A DNA stretch of 64,000 bases from Inediibacterium massiliense (GCF_001282725.1 NZ_LN876587.1:201493-265492); one strand, 5' to 3'; shown: positions 17,705-26,791, counted from the stretch's first letter. Program-made: numbers and translations. Notes: generated from the sequence alone by a model not told the origin.

Positions 17705-18751
17705 TTGACAAGCATTTTCAGAGAAAAGACATATCTGGTTATTGCAGGATTGTTTGTGGCTATGATTTTGTCAATGATATTTTCTATTGGAATTGGCCCT
17801 GTACAAATTGATTTTATTGATGTTTGGAGAATAATATTTTATAGACTAGTGGGAAATATAGATATACAACAAATGAATAGCAATGTTGAACGCATAGTAT
17901 GGTATTTAAGACTTCCTAGAGTAATACTAGGTGCTATTGTTGGAAGTGGACTAGCTATAGGAGGAATGAGCATACAGGCTTTTACTAAAAACCCTCTATC
18001 AGATCCGTATATATTAGGCGTATCATCAGGGGCATCCACAGGAGCAGTTTTGGTATCGCTTATGGGAATACTTAAAAATTTTGGGGTCTTTGCTATGCCA
18101 ATAGGTGCTTTTACAGGATCTTTAATATCAATAGTTCTGGTTTATTGGTTATCAAGAACCAAGCAAGGAATATTACCTATTAGACTTATTCTTACAGGAC
18201 TAGCAGTATCTTCAATTTTTTCTGCATTTACAAATTATTTGATCTATAGTTCTAATAATGAAAGCGGAATCAGAAATGCGGTATTTTGGATGATGGGTGG
18301 ACTGGCAGGGTCTAAATGGGAATATATTCCTATTCCTATGGTAGTACTTATGATATCTATTTTAATTACATTTTCTTTAAGTAATGCATTAAATGTGATG
18401 TTAATTGGTGAGCAGACAGCAATAGTATTAGGAATAAATATAAAACTGATAAGAACAATAATAGTTTTAGTTTGTGCATTACTCACAGGAACATTAGTTT
18501 CTATAAGTGGTTCAATAGGTTTTGTAGGATTAATAGTACCTCATATTGCAAGAAGTTTTGTAGGATCAGATCATAGAAAAGTACTTCCAGTTTCTGCGCT
18601 CTTAGGAGCTTTGTTGTTAATCTGGGCAGATGTTGTAGCTAGAATGGTTGTAGCACCACAAGAATTACCTATAGGAATAGTTACTGCACTTACAGGAGGG
18701 CCATTTTTTATATGGTTACTTCAACGTAATAAATATTCATTTGGAGAGTGA
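17705..18751 (+). CDS. FecCD/BtuC-type ABC permease
   Basis: Membrane permease of 348 residues with about ten hydrophobic segments. Family motifs include RLPRVILGAIVGSGLAIGG (about 69-87), NPLSDPYILGVSSGASTGA (about 97-115), GSIGFVGLIVPHIARSFVGSDHR (about 272-294) and a C-terminal ELPIGIVTALTGGPFFIWLL. A TTG start with AGGTG before it is the only good site. It forms the corrinoid channel with the ATPase encoded next; the stop sits just before the next start. Confidence 0.9.
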   Translation: MTSIFREKTYLVIAGLFVAMILSMIFSIGIGPVQIDFIDVWRIIFYRLVGNIDIQQMNSNVERIVWYLRLPRVILGAIVGSGLAIGGMSIQAFTKNPLSDPYILGVSSGASTGAVLVSLMGILKNFGVFAMPIGAFTGSLISIVLVYWLSRTKQGILPIRLILTGLAVSSIFSAFTNYLIYSSNNESGIRNAVFWMMGGLAGSKWEYIPIPMVVLMISILITFSLSNALNVMLIGEQTAIVLGINIKLIRTIIVLVCALLTGTLVSISGSIGFVGLIVPHIARSFVGSDHRKVLPVSALLGALLLIWADVVARMVVAPQELPIGIVTALTGGPFFIWLLQRNKYSFGE

Positions 18752-18756
18752 ATCAT

Positions 18757-19521
18757 ATGTACCTAAAAATTGAGAATCTTGACTATGAGATAGAGGATAA
18801 AAAGATATGCGATACAATTAGTGTTTATGTCAAGAAAGGAGAATTTGTAGGCATAATAGGTCCTAATGGGAGTGGAAAATCTACTCTTTTGAAAAATATA
18901 TATAAAGTACTAAAGCCTAAAAGAGGAACTATTTATTTAAATCATCATAATCTACTTAAGCTTTCAAATAGAGAAGTAGCTCAACAAATGGCGGTTGTAG
19001 CACAAGAGAATAATATAGCATTTGATTTTAGTGTGAGAGATATAGTTTTAATGGGGAGATATCCTACCAAAAAGTTGTTTGAGGGAAGCAATCATGAAGA
19101 TATAGAAATTGCAAAAGATGCATTAAAAAAAGTAGGAATGGAGAATATAGAGGACAAAAGTTTTTCAAAGCTTTCAGGAGGAGAAAAACAAAGAATATTA
19201 ATAGCGCGTGCAATGGCGCAGAAAACAGAATTTTTGATACTCGATGAACCTACGAATCATCTGGATATAGGTTATCAGATCAAAATACTTAAATTCCTTA
19301 AAAAATTACAAAAGACAATTGTAATATCTTTGCATGATCTGAATATGGCAGCTGAATATTGTGATAGGATATATGCAATAAAGGATGGAAGAATCGTAAA
19401 AAGTGGAACTCCAAATGAAGTTTTAAATGCAGAGTTGATTAAAGAATTATATGGAGTTGATGTTGAGATAGAGACACACCCAAATACTAAAAAAATTAAA
19501 ATAAGTTATGTATTATCTTAA
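18757..19521 (+). CDS. FecE/BtuD-type ABC ATPase
   Basis: ATPase of 254 residues from the ATG at 18757, with GGAGAG 8 bases upstream; an in-frame GTG at 18748 overlaps that site. It has Walker A GPNGSGKST (about 36-44), signature LSGGEKQR (about 138-145), Walker B FLILDEPTNHLD and the H-loop SLHDLN. It powers the BtuCD-like importer. It is the last gene of the operon; repeat R2 immediately after supplies the terminator. Confidence 0.9.
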   Translation: MYLKIENLDYEIEDKKICDTISVYVKKGEFVGIIGPNGSGKSTLLKNIYKVLKPKRGTIYLNHHNLLKLSNREVAQQMAVVAQENNIAFDFSVRDIVLMGRYPTKKLFEGSNHEDIEIAKDALKKVGMENIEDKSFSKLSGGEKQRILIARAMAQKTEFLILDEPTNHLDIGYQIKILKFLKKLQKTIVISLHDLNMAAEYCDRIYAIKDGRIVKSGTPNEVLNAELIKELYGVDVEIETHPNTKKIKISYVLS

Positions 19522-19560
19522 AATTGATGAAGTATTTCAAAATAATAGAATACTACTGGA

Positions 19561-19620
19561 TCATGTTTGTGAAATGAAATTATGAGATAAGTACCTAAAA
19601 TAGGTGCTTATTTTTTTGCG
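19561..19620. repeat. Direct repeat R2 with terminator hairpin
   Basis: Second copy of the 60-base repeat at 16191-16250. Here AAGTACCT (19589-19596) pairs with AGGTGCTT (19602-19609), followed by T7 (19611-19617), so this copy is a good terminator for the cobalamin operon. Confidence 0.7.
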
Positions 19621-19628
19621 ATGATATA

Positions 19629-19706
19629 GTGGAATGTAAACAATATGAAAAACATGAAAGAATCTTAAAAAATGAAGGATTTGAAGTAATTCGTGGAAGT
19701 CATTAA
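19629..19706 (+). pseudogene. Possible gene fragment (HicA-like end?)
   Basis: A 25-codon open stretch from GTG at 19629 to TAA at 19706 ends in ILKNEGFEVIRGSH. That recalls the GF-x-x-x-R-x-GSHH core of HicA-type mRNA interferases but stops before the second His and lacks the rest. There is no good ribosome site. It could be chance. The remaining sequence from 19707 to 19911 holds only a hairpin (19755-19782) and the ribosome site of the next gene. Confidence 0.2.
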
Positions 19707-19754
19707 AGTGTGGGACGGTTAAAGAGTATCAATAATAAAATATCAATTATAAGA

Positions 19755-19782
19755 ACTACTCCTAAAAGAAGAAAGGAGTAGT
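19755..19782. terminator. Hairpin in intergenic region
   Basis: ACTACTCC (19755-19762) pairs with GGAGTAGT (19775-19782), followed by only a short T-rich stretch. This is a weak terminator or a remnant. Confidence 0.4.
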
Positions 19783-19911
19783 CTTTGTGGTTAAAGTATT
19801 TGTTTTAAGAAAAATTTGACAATAATATGAAAAATAGATATAATCAGTCGATCAAAAGTTTTTAAGTTAAAAAAGTAATAGAAGTGAATGGGTTAGATGA
19901 GGAGGGGACAA

Positions 19912-20781
19912 ATGGGTCTATCTTATATTGCATTAATGATGAGAATGCTTTTGATGGCTGTTGAAAGAATTGTAGTAAGATTATTAGGAAACAATGATGA
20001 AGACAATTATAGCAATATTGCTGCAAGTTTTTTGTTTTTCTTTATAGGAGGTTTATTTTTACTGCCATTTAATTTATTTGTAAAAGTAGAAGGACTTAAA
20101 TTTTTACTGCCTTGTTATATAAGTAGTTTGATATATTCAGTAGGATTTGTAGCGTATGTAACTGCCTTAGCTACAGGGGAAGTTTCTCTTGTGACACCTA
20201 TTCATAGCTTAAATTCATTGTTCCTGATGATATTATCTTTTTTATTTTTAGGAGAAATGATTACCATCCAGAAAGTGCTTGGAGTAATTATTATGATTTT
20301 GGGATTATCCATATTAAAAAGAATAGGATCACCACTTAAATCTATTTTATTTATTCTTCACAATAAGCCATGTAGATGGATGCTCTTATTTGTAATATTG
20401 CAATCTTTAGGAAGAATAATAGATAAATATTTTTATGTATCTTCTTCACCAATTATTTATTCTACAGTTTTGTATTTTTTTATTGCACTGAATATATGGA
20501 TTTTTCTATTCATAAAAAAGAAGCAAAATTATATTTATAAAGTATTTCATGCTAAAAAAGGAATATCTATTATTAGTGGGGCCATTAATGGTTTTGCTTA
20601 TCTGTTTTTATTGATCGCTCTAAATCATATAGAACTTAGTATTGCAGAACCTTTTACGCAAGTATCTATGATTATTACTATGGTTCTTTCTTATATATTT
20701 TTTAAAGAAAATATTAAAGAAAAGATACCAGGCTCCATTTTAATACTGGTAGGAGCTTGGTTATTGTTGTGGAATAAATGA
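19912..20781 (+). CDS. EamA/DMT-superfamily transporter
   Basis: Membrane protein of 289 residues with about ten hydrophobic segments arranged as two EamA-type halves (about 1-140 and 150-289). Each half ends with the typical LGEMITIQKVLGVIIMILG or FKENIKEKIPGSILILVGAW pattern. I start at 19912 because GAGGAGGGG lies just upstream; an in-frame ATG at 19897 would overlap it. The substrate is not predictable; relatives export amino acids or metabolites. It is monocistronic and convergent with the peptide ABC operon. Confidence 0.85.
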   Translation: MGLSYIALMMRMLLMAVERIVVRLLGNNDEDNYSNIAASFLFFFIGGLFLLPFNLFVKVEGLKFLLPCYISSLIYSVGFVAYVTALATGEVSLVTPIHSLNSLFLMILSFLFLGEMITIQKVLGVIIMILGLSILKRIGSPLKSILFILHNKPCRWMLLFVILQSLGRIIDKYFYVSSSPIIYSTVLYFFIALNIWIFLFIKKKQNYIYKVFHAKKGISIISGAINGFAYLFLLIALNHIELSIAEPFTQVSMIITMVLSYIFFKENIKEKIPGSILILVGAWLLLWNK

Positions 20782-20787
20782 TGGGTT

Positions 20788-21747
20788 TTATTTTAAATTT
20801 TGTGCGAAGTGACAAGCTACAAATCTTTCAGGAGAAAGTTCTTTAAGCTCAGGAGTTTTAGAAAGACATATATCTTTTTTATGTATACATCGACCATAGA
20901 ATCTACAACCATCAGGTGGGTTGATAGGGCTTGGAACATCTCCTTGGAGGATAATTTTTTCTCTTTTTACATCTAATGAAGGTATAGGAATTGCAGATAA
21001 TAATGCTTGGGTGTAAGGGTGCAGAGGATGAGTAAACATAGACTTATAATCAGATAATTCTACGATTTGACCAAGATACATAACAGCTATTCTATTGCTA
21101 ACATGTTTTACAACACTTAAATCATGAGATATAAAAAGATAAGTAAGATTGAATTCTTGTTGTAAATCTGCCATTAAATTTAAGATTTGAGCTTGTATGG
21201 AAACATCTAGAGCGGATACAGGTTCATCTTGAACAATAAATTTTGGATTGAGAGCAAGAGCTCTAGCGATTCCTATTCTTTGTCTTCTACCTCCATCTAA
21301 TTCATGAGGATATGTATTGATTAATCTTTGAGCAAGTCCTACTGTATCCATAAGATTTTTTACTTTTTTATTCATATCTATCTTGTTTTTATAAATTTTG
21401 TGTACAATAAGAGGTTCTGCTATAATCTCTGACAAACTAAGCCTAGGATTTAAAGATGCAAAAGGATCTTGAAAAACAATTTGCATTTCTTTTCGAAGCT
21501 CTCTTATCTCAGAAGAATTTAGTTTTAGTATATCTTTGCCTTCAAAGAATACTTCTCCAGAAGTGGCTTCAATTAATCGAAGTAAAACTCTTCCAGTTGT
21601 AGATTTTCCACAACCAGATTCCCCAACAAGACCTAGAGTTTCCCCTTTATGGATATAAAAATTTACATTATCAACTGCATGGAGTAACCCTTTATTGGTA
21701 TTGAAATATTTTTTAAGATTTTTTACTTCTATCAGTTTTTGTGACAT
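20788..21747 (-). CDS. dppF: Peptide ABC transporter ATPase (DppF/OppF)
   Basis: ATPase of 319 residues with Walker A GESGCGKST, Walker B FIVQDEPVSALD and the C-terminal OppF zinc/peptide-type region (FYGRCIHKKDICLSKTPEL). The signature reads LDGGRRQR where most ABC ATPases have LSGGQ, so Ser is replaced by Asp. I start at the ATG at 21747 after AGGTG; a GTG at 21756 is possible. It overlaps the upstream dppD by 35 bases. It should pair with DppD to drive import of di- or oligopeptides. Confidence 0.9.
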   Translation of the reverse strand: MSQKLIEVKNLKKYFNTNKGLLHAVDNVNFYIHKGETLGLVGESGCGKSTTGRVLLRLIEATSGEVFFEGKDILKLNSSEIRELRKEMQIVFQDPFASLNPRLSLSEIIAEPLIVHKIYKNKIDMNKKVKNLMDTVGLAQRLINTYPHELDGGRRQRIGIARALALNPKFIVQDEPVSALDVSIQAQILNLMADLQQEFNLTYLFISHDLSVVKHVSNRIAVMYLGQIVELSDYKSMFTHPLHPYTQALLSAIPIPSLDVKREKIILQGDVPSPINPPDGCRFYGRCIHKKDICLSKTPELKELSPERFVACHFAQNLK

Positions 21748-22747
21748 CTTTATCACCTACCTCATCTTTATGATCTATCTTTTCATACAAGAAACAATTT
21801 ACAAAGTGACCCTCACTGATTTCTGTTTTCTTTGGTTTTTTTTGAGAACATATAGACATAGCTTTTGGACATCTTGGATAAAAAGGACATCCTAGAGGAA
21901 GGTTTGTAGGATCTGGCATTAAACCTTTTATTGGCTGCAAGCGATCTTCATCAGCTTCTATATTAGGTATAGAATAGAAAAGTCCTATGGTGTAAGGATG
22001 TTTTGGGGTTGTAAAAAGATTTTTGGTATTTGTATATTCAACAACATGACCGGCATACATGATAGCTACTTTATCACAGACTTCTGCTACGATACCTAAA
22101 TCATGGGTAATCATAATCATAGAGGTATTTAGTTCTTTTTTAAGTTTATTCATAAGATTGATTACTTGTGCTTGAATCGTAACGTCTAGTGCAGTAGTAG
22201 GTTCATCAGCTATAAGAAGCTCTGGATTACATGCAAGGGCAATAGCGATGACAACTCTTTGCTTCATACCTCCGCTAAACTGGTGGGGATAGTCTTTAGA
22301 TCTAGTTTTTGGAATACCTACTGTTTCAAGCATTTTTTCTGCTTTTATCCTAGCTTGAGTACTTTCTATATTTTGATGAAGTTTGATGACTTCAGCAATT
22401 TGTTCTCCAACAGTAAGGACTGGATTGAGAGAAGTCATAGGATCTTGAAATATCATGGAAATTTTATTTCCTCTAATTTTTCTCAATTCTGATGGAGATT
22501 TTTTTAATAAATTTTCATCATTATAAATGATTTCTCCACTTATAATTTTACCGGGAGGAGTTGGGATAAGCTGCATAATTCCAAGTGCTGTAGTGGTTTT
22601 ACCCGCTCCAGTTTCTCCTACCAATCCTAAAGTTTCACCTTTTTTTACTTCAAGACTCATCTCATTTACTGCTTTAACAGTTCCTTCGTGAGTTATATAA
22701 TGTATATTTAAGTGTTTGATTTGAAGCAATTTTTTTTCTTCACTCAT
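21713..22747 (-). CDS. dppD: Peptide ABC transporter ATPase (DppD/OppD)
   Basis: ATPase of 344 residues from the ATG at 22747 (GAGGAAAAG upstream), with Walker A GETGAGKTT, consensus signature FSGGMKQR, Walker B LLIADEPTTALD and the C-terminal oligopeptide-type domain with CPFYPRCPKAMSIC. That cysteine pattern in related ATPases binds an iron-sulfur cluster. It follows the DppC gene by 16 bases and overlaps dppF. Its signature is canonical, unlike that of its partner. Confidence 0.92.
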   Translation of the reverse strand: MSEEKKLLQIKHLNIHYITHEGTVKAVNEMSLEVKKGETLGLVGETGAGKTTTALGIMQLIPTPPGKIISGEIIYNDENLLKKSPSELRKIRGNKISMIFQDPMTSLNPVLTVGEQIAEVIKLHQNIESTQARIKAEKMLETVGIPKTRSKDYPHQFSGGMKQRVVIAIALACNPELLIADEPTTALDVTIQAQVINLMNKLKKELNTSMIMITHDLGIVAEVCDKVAIMYAGHVVEYTNTKNLFTTPKHPYTIGLFYSIPNIEADEDRLQPIKGLMPDPTNLPLGCPFYPRCPKAMSICSQKKPKKTEISEGHFVNCFLYEKIDHKDEVGDKDVTKTDRSKKS

Positions 22748-22763
22748 TTCTTTTCCTCCTCGA

Positions 22764-23660
22764 TTAATTCTTAAGTTTTGGATCAAGAGCATCTCTTAAT
22801 CCATCACCTAATAGATTTAGTCCAAAAATGGTGATCATAATTGCAAGTCCTGGAAAAGCAGTCATATGAGGATAATCTCTGATAAATTGTCTTCCAGAAG
22901 AAAGCATTGCTCCCCATTCAGGAGTAGGAAGTTGAATTCCAAGGCCGATAAAGCTAAGACCTGCTGCTGATAGTATAGCGCTTGCAACTCCTAAGGTAGC
23001 TTGAACGATAATAGGTGCCATAGAATTGGGGATAATATGCTTTAGGATAATACGAGTATTGTTTGCTCCAACAGCTTTGGCAGCCTCGACAAATTCTTGG
23101 TCTTTTAAAGTGAGAACAGAGGCGCGTACAATCCTTGCATAAGAAGGGATACTTGCGATCCCTACTGCAATCATAACATTTTTAAGGCCATGTCCTAAAG
23201 CTGCAACAATGGAGATTGCAAGCAATGTAGAAGGAATAGCAAGTAATATATCCATTATTCTCATGATGATATTATCAAGTTTTCTACCATAATAGCCAGC
23301 GATAGCACCTAAAGCACCCCCTATGATCATGGCAATACCTACGCTAATAAAACCAACTTGAAGGGAAATTCTTGAACCATATATGATCCTGCTAAATATA
23401 TCTCTTCCAAAATTATCTGTTCCCATCCAATGATTTTTACTAGGAGTTTGAAGGGTATTTAGGAGATCTTGATCATCTATACCATAGGGAGCAATAAAAG
23501 ATGCAAAAATAGCACTAAGTATAAGCATGATAATAATAAATAGTCCTATCATAGCAAATCTATTTTGCTTTAATCTTCTCCAGACTTCAAGATATTGACT
23601 TCTTTTTTTAGTAGATTGTATCATTTTAGAATTCTTTTCATTGGATATTTTTACTGTCAT
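22764..23660 (-). CDS. dppC: Peptide ABC permease (DppC/OppC)
   Basis: Permease of 298 residues. It has an N-terminal tail, one membrane segment near 37-57, the extracellular GTDNFGRDIFSRIIYGSR motif (about 80-97) and five more segments, with the EAA loop EFVEAAKAVGANNTRIILKHIIPN. It ends with LLGDGLRDALDPKLKN, typical of the family. AAGGAGGG precedes the ATG. It forms the channel with DppB, encoded 12 bases upstream. Confidence 0.93.
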   Translation of the reverse strand: MTVKISNEKNSKMIQSTKKRSQYLEVWRRLKQNRFAMIGLFIIIMLILSAIFASFIAPYGIDDQDLLNTLQTPSKNHWMGTDNFGRDIFSRIIYGSRISLQVGFISVGIAMIIGGALGAIAGYYGRKLDNIIMRIMDILLAIPSTLLAISIVAALGHGLKNVMIAVGIASIPSYARIVRASVLTLKDQEFVEAAKAVGANNTRIILKHIIPNSMAPIIVQATLGVASAILSAAGLSFIGLGIQLPTPEWGAMLSSGRQFIRDYPHMTAFPGLAIMITIFGLNLLGDGLRDALDPKLKN

Positions 23661-23672
23661 AGAGGACCCTCC

Positions 23673-24602
23673 TTATTTATATTGAGATCTTATTCTTGGA
23701 TCTACAAAAGCATATAAGATATCCACTATAAGATTTACAAAACTAAATGTAACAGCAATAAACAAAACTCCTCCTTGAACGACTGGAAAATCTCTAGCTT
23801 TTATACAATCAACCATCAATCTTCCTACACCAGGAACTGCAAAAATAGATTCAGTAAGAACAGCTCCACCTAGTAAATATCCAAACTGAAGACCTACGAC
23901 GGTTATAATTGGAATTAATGCATTTTTTAAGGCATGTCTGATAATAACTTTAGATTCTACTTGTCCTTTTGCTCTTGCAGTTCGTATATAATCTTGTCTT
24001 ATTACTTCAAGCATACTGGAGCGAGTCATTCTAGTTATAATTGCAGCTGTACTTGTACCTATAGTAAGAGCAGGCAATATCCAATGGGCAGGAGTATGAA
24101 ATCCGGATGAAGGAAGCCAACCTAGATAGACAGAGAATACAAGTATACCCATCAGTCCTTGCCAAAAGTTGGGCATGGATACACCAAGTAAGGCGATAAC
24201 CATTGCAATATTATCAAACAATGAATATTGTTTGGTGGCAGATATAATTCCAGTGGGAATGCCGATTAAAACAGCTACTAAAACACCTAATGCGGCTAAC
24301 TTTAATGTAGCTGGAAATCTAGTCATAATCATTTCTAAAACAGGTCTTTTGGTTGTATAAGATCTACCTATATCTTGATGAATCACTGCATTTTTTACAT
24401 ATCTTCCAAACTGAACAAAGAAAGGATCGTTAAGACCTAATTCTTCCCTAAGTTTGAGTACCTCAGTATGAGGAGCGGATTCTCCAAGCATTATTTTAGC
24501 GGGATCTCCAGGGGTAAAATACATCATTGTAAAGATGATAAAAGTAACACCTAAAATTACAGGTATTAACATAAGCAATCTTTTCAATATATATCTATGC
24601 AT
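23673..24602 (-). CDS. dppB: Peptide ABC permease (DppB/OppB)
   Basis: Permease of 309 residues. It starts MHRYILKRLLMLIPVILGVTFIIF, the usual first membrane segment, followed by FTPGDPAKIMLGESAP and LGLNDPFFVQFGRYV (periplasmic-side motif) and five more segments. The EAA loop is DYIRTARAKGQVESKVIIRHALKN, and it ends FVDPRIRSQYK. AAAGGAGGC is the ribosome site. A perfect palindrome separates it from the binding-protein gene upstream. Confidence 0.93.
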   Translation of the reverse strand: MHRYILKRLLMLIPVILGVTFIIFTMMYFTPGDPAKIMLGESAPHTEVLKLREELGLNDPFFVQFGRYVKNAVIHQDIGRSYTTKRPVLEMIMTRFPATLKLAALGVLVAVLIGIPTGIISATKQYSLFDNIAMVIALLGVSMPNFWQGLMGILVFSVYLGWLPSSGFHTPAHWILPALTIGTSTAAIITRMTRSSMLEVIRQDYIRTARAKGQVESKVIIRHALKNALIPIITVVGLQFGYLLGGAVLTESIFAVPGVGRLMVDCIKARDFPVVQGGVLFIAVTFSFVNLIVDILYAFVDPRIRSQYK

Positions 24603-24620
24603 AATAAGCCTCCTTTTAAA

Positions 24621-24656
24621 AACAATAATGTAGGGTAAATACCCTACATTATTGTT
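24621..24656 (-). terminator. Intercistronic hairpin between dppA and dppB
   Basis: A perfect 15-bp palindrome has arms 24621-24635 and 24642-24656 around a 6-base loop, followed on the minus strand by about five T. It probably gives partial termination or RNA stability so that the binding protein is made in excess. Confidence 0.75.
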
Positions 24657-24679
24657 TAGTAAAATAGGGTAACCATATT

Positions 24680-26236
24680 TTATTCAAAGTTAACGGTATA
24701 TACTTTGTGATGTCCTGCAGGATGTTGTTTAAAGCCTTTTACATTAGATCTAACTCCAGCTAAATCTTCTCCTAACCAAGTAAACACCCAAGGAGCTTCA
24801 TCTCTGATAATTTGTTGTACTTCCATATAAGCTTTTTCTCTTACAGCTGGATCTACAGAAGTTCTTCCTTTATCTAGTAATTCATCTACTTTTGAGTTAG
24901 AATAAAAACATCTATTACCCCCTGCGCCATGTTGAGAAGAATGGAATAATGGGTATAAACCATAGTCAGGGTCTCCTGTTACAGTAACCCATCCAAGAAT
25001 AAACATATCATGTTCTCCAGCAGTTGTTCCATCTAAGAAAGCTCCCCATTCTACTACTTTTACTTCTGCATCTATATTGATTGCTTTGAGTTGATTTTGA
25101 ACAATTTCAGCTACATCCATTCTTTGTTGATTGTCATTTGTCCAAATACTTGTTTTAAATCCATCTGGATAGCCTGCTTCAGTCATTAATTTTTTCGCTT
25201 TTTCTACATTGAATTCATAAGGTTTAAGTTTTTGATTAGATGCCCAAACGTTAGGGCCTAGAGGACCTTTGGAAGGCGCTCCAACACCTTTATAAACAGA
25301 TTTTACAATAGCTTCCATATCAACAGCATAATTAATAGCTTGGCGTACTCTTACGTCTTTGAAATGTTCCTTATTGCAATTAAAACCAAGATACGTAGTA
25401 GATAAATTCATATTTCTTTGAAGAATAAGGTCAGGATTATCCTCCACACGACTTACATCTGTAGGAGGAATTTCATAAGCGATATCAATCCCACCTGTTT
25501 CTAGCTCGATGGTTCGATTCGTATTTTCAGGAATATTTCTAAAAATTACTCTTTGAATTGCAGGTGCTTCGCCATGATAATCTTCAAATCTTACAAGTTC
25601 AACTTTATCTCCGTTTATCCATTTATCAAATTTGTATGGACCAGTTCCTATAGGATGTTGCCCGTAGTCATCTCCAAATTCATTGACAGCTTTTTCATTT
25701 AATATGGCTGTAGCTGTATGAGCAAGGTGTGCAAGTAAAGGGGCAAAAGGTTCTTTGGTTGATATTCTAATGGTATAATCATCTATAATTTGGATACCAT
25801 TAGGATCTATAGAACCGATAATGTGGCCTATGTGAGGAGAGTCTAATCCTCTAAGTAGAGTAAATTTTACATCATTTGCAGTAAAGGCTTCACCATTATG
25901 GAACTTTACTCCTTTCTTTAGTTTAAACTCAAAGGTCAAATCATCAATGGACTCCCAAGAATCAGCAAGTGCTGGTTGTAATTCCATATTTTCATCTTGG
26001 GTTACAAGAGTCTCATATATTTGTTTAGCGATTCTTGAAGAGGGTTGATCGTTTGTAGCATGAGGATCTAATGAAACAGCATCTGCTCCTTGACCTACTA
26101 CCAGGACATCTTTTTTGTCTGAAGGAGTATTTGGTTCTGAATTACCTCCAGATGATGGATTATTACTACATCCTACTGTTAATAGAGATAGAATAAGGAT
26201 AAAACTTAGAAATACTGCCATTTTTTTCATTCTCAT
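24680..26236 (-). CDS. dppA: Peptide ABC substrate-binding lipoprotein (DppA/OppA)
   Basis: SBP family 5 protein of 518 residues. The signal peptide has lipobox TVGC with C23, followed by a Ser/Asn/Pro-rich linker. Family landmarks are SLDPHATNDQPSSRIAKQIYETLV (about 55-78), LKKGVKFHNGEAFTANDVKFTLLR, IGTGPYKFDKW and VRQAINYAVDMEAIVKSVYKG. It captures short peptides outside the cell for DppBCDF. GGAG sits 6 bases before the ATG. It is the first gene of the minus-strand operon. Confidence 0.93.
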   Translation of the reverse strand: MRMKKMAVFLSFILILSLLTVGCSNNPSSGGNSEPNTPSDKKDVLVVGQGADAVSLDPHATNDQPSSRIAKQIYETLVTQDENMELQPALADSWESIDDLTFEFKLKKGVKFHNGEAFTANDVKFTLLRGLDSPHIGHIIGSIDPNGIQIIDDYTIRISTKEPFAPLLAHLAHTATAILNEKAVNEFGDDYGQHPIGTGPYKFDKWINGDKVELVRFEDYHGEAPAIQRVIFRNIPENTNRTIELETGGIDIAYEIPPTDVSRVEDNPDLILQRNMNLSTTYLGFNCNKEHFKDVRVRQAINYAVDMEAIVKSVYKGVGAPSKGPLGPNVWASNQKLKPYEFNVEKAKKLMTEAGYPDGFKTSIWTNDNQQRMDVAEIVQNQLKAINIDAEVKVVEWGAFLDGTTAGEHDMFILGWVTVTGDPDYGLYPLFHSSQHGAGGNRCFYSNSKVDELLDKGRTSVDPAVREKAYMEVQQIIRDEAPWVFTWLGEDLAGVRSNVKGFKQHPAGHHKVYTVNFE

Positions 26237-26266
26237 TTCATTGCTCCTTTCTTAATTTAAATTATT

Positions 26267-26299
26267 ATTTAAATTTTATCTTGAGATAAAAATTTAAAT
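26267..26299. promoter_or_regulatory. Palindrome in dppA leader
   Basis: Inverted repeat of about 15-bp arms (26267-26281 and 26284-26299) with a single-base difference in an A/T run, about 30 bases before the dppA start. It may be an operator or an RNA hairpin. Confidence 0.45.
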
Positions 26300-26700
26300 C
26301 AAAGGAAAAATTGAAGTTTGAATATAAAAAATGTTTAGAAAATTAAAGTTATATATTTTCAATTTGCAGATTTGGATTATATAATATTGTTATGTGAGAT
26401 AGAATGAAAATATCAAAACAAATATTAAATATTAAGAAAAATTAATATTTCATTATAAATTTGTAATACATTGTAATTTTGAATAGATAGAATATTACCC
26501 GGGAAAAAAGGGTTTTTAATGAAGTTAATGTAAAAATATCAAGTTAAGAGCAAAAATGTTTATGTCATTATGCTATAATAAAAATAGGTAAAATTTAGTA
26601 ATCATGAGAGAAAATTGTCATTATAGATATTACTTTAAAACTACAAAAGCATATGATAAAAAGAAAAAATAGTTAGTTAACAAAAGTTCTGTTATTTTTA
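26300..26700. other. AT-rich intergenic region, no gene seen
   Basis: About 400 very AT-rich bases between the divergent dppA and GntR genes. It must hold the dpp promoter on the minus strand; TATAAT-like sequences occur near 26377-26390, but I cannot assign a clear pair. A small hairpin, ACCC/GGGT followed by TTTT, lies near 26497-26518. No open frame with a ribosome site was found. Confidence 0.5.
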
Positions 26701-26768
26701 TTGACAAAGAAATCCCAGGTGTATATACTGTACATATTATACATATACAGTATATACACCTGGGATTT
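26701..26768 (+). promoter_or_regulatory. Promoter with embedded perfect palindrome (YtrA-type operator)
   Basis: TTGACA (26701-26706) and TATACT (26724-26729) are spaced by 17 bases. From 26710 to 26768 lies a perfect inverted repeat with 23-base arms (26710-26732 and 26746-26768) around 13 bases; its core is GTGTATATACTGTA. The left arm covers the spacer and -10, so a bound dimer or pair of dimers would block RNA polymerase. The GntR gene 24 bases downstream is the likely regulator. Confidence 0.85.
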
Positions 26769-26791
26769 TTGCAAATAGAGGAGAGAAAGAT

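Noticed and set aside
19629..19706. Functional HicA-type toxin gene
   Set aside because: Only 25 codons, no antitoxin partner, weak start; kept only as a low-confidence fragment.
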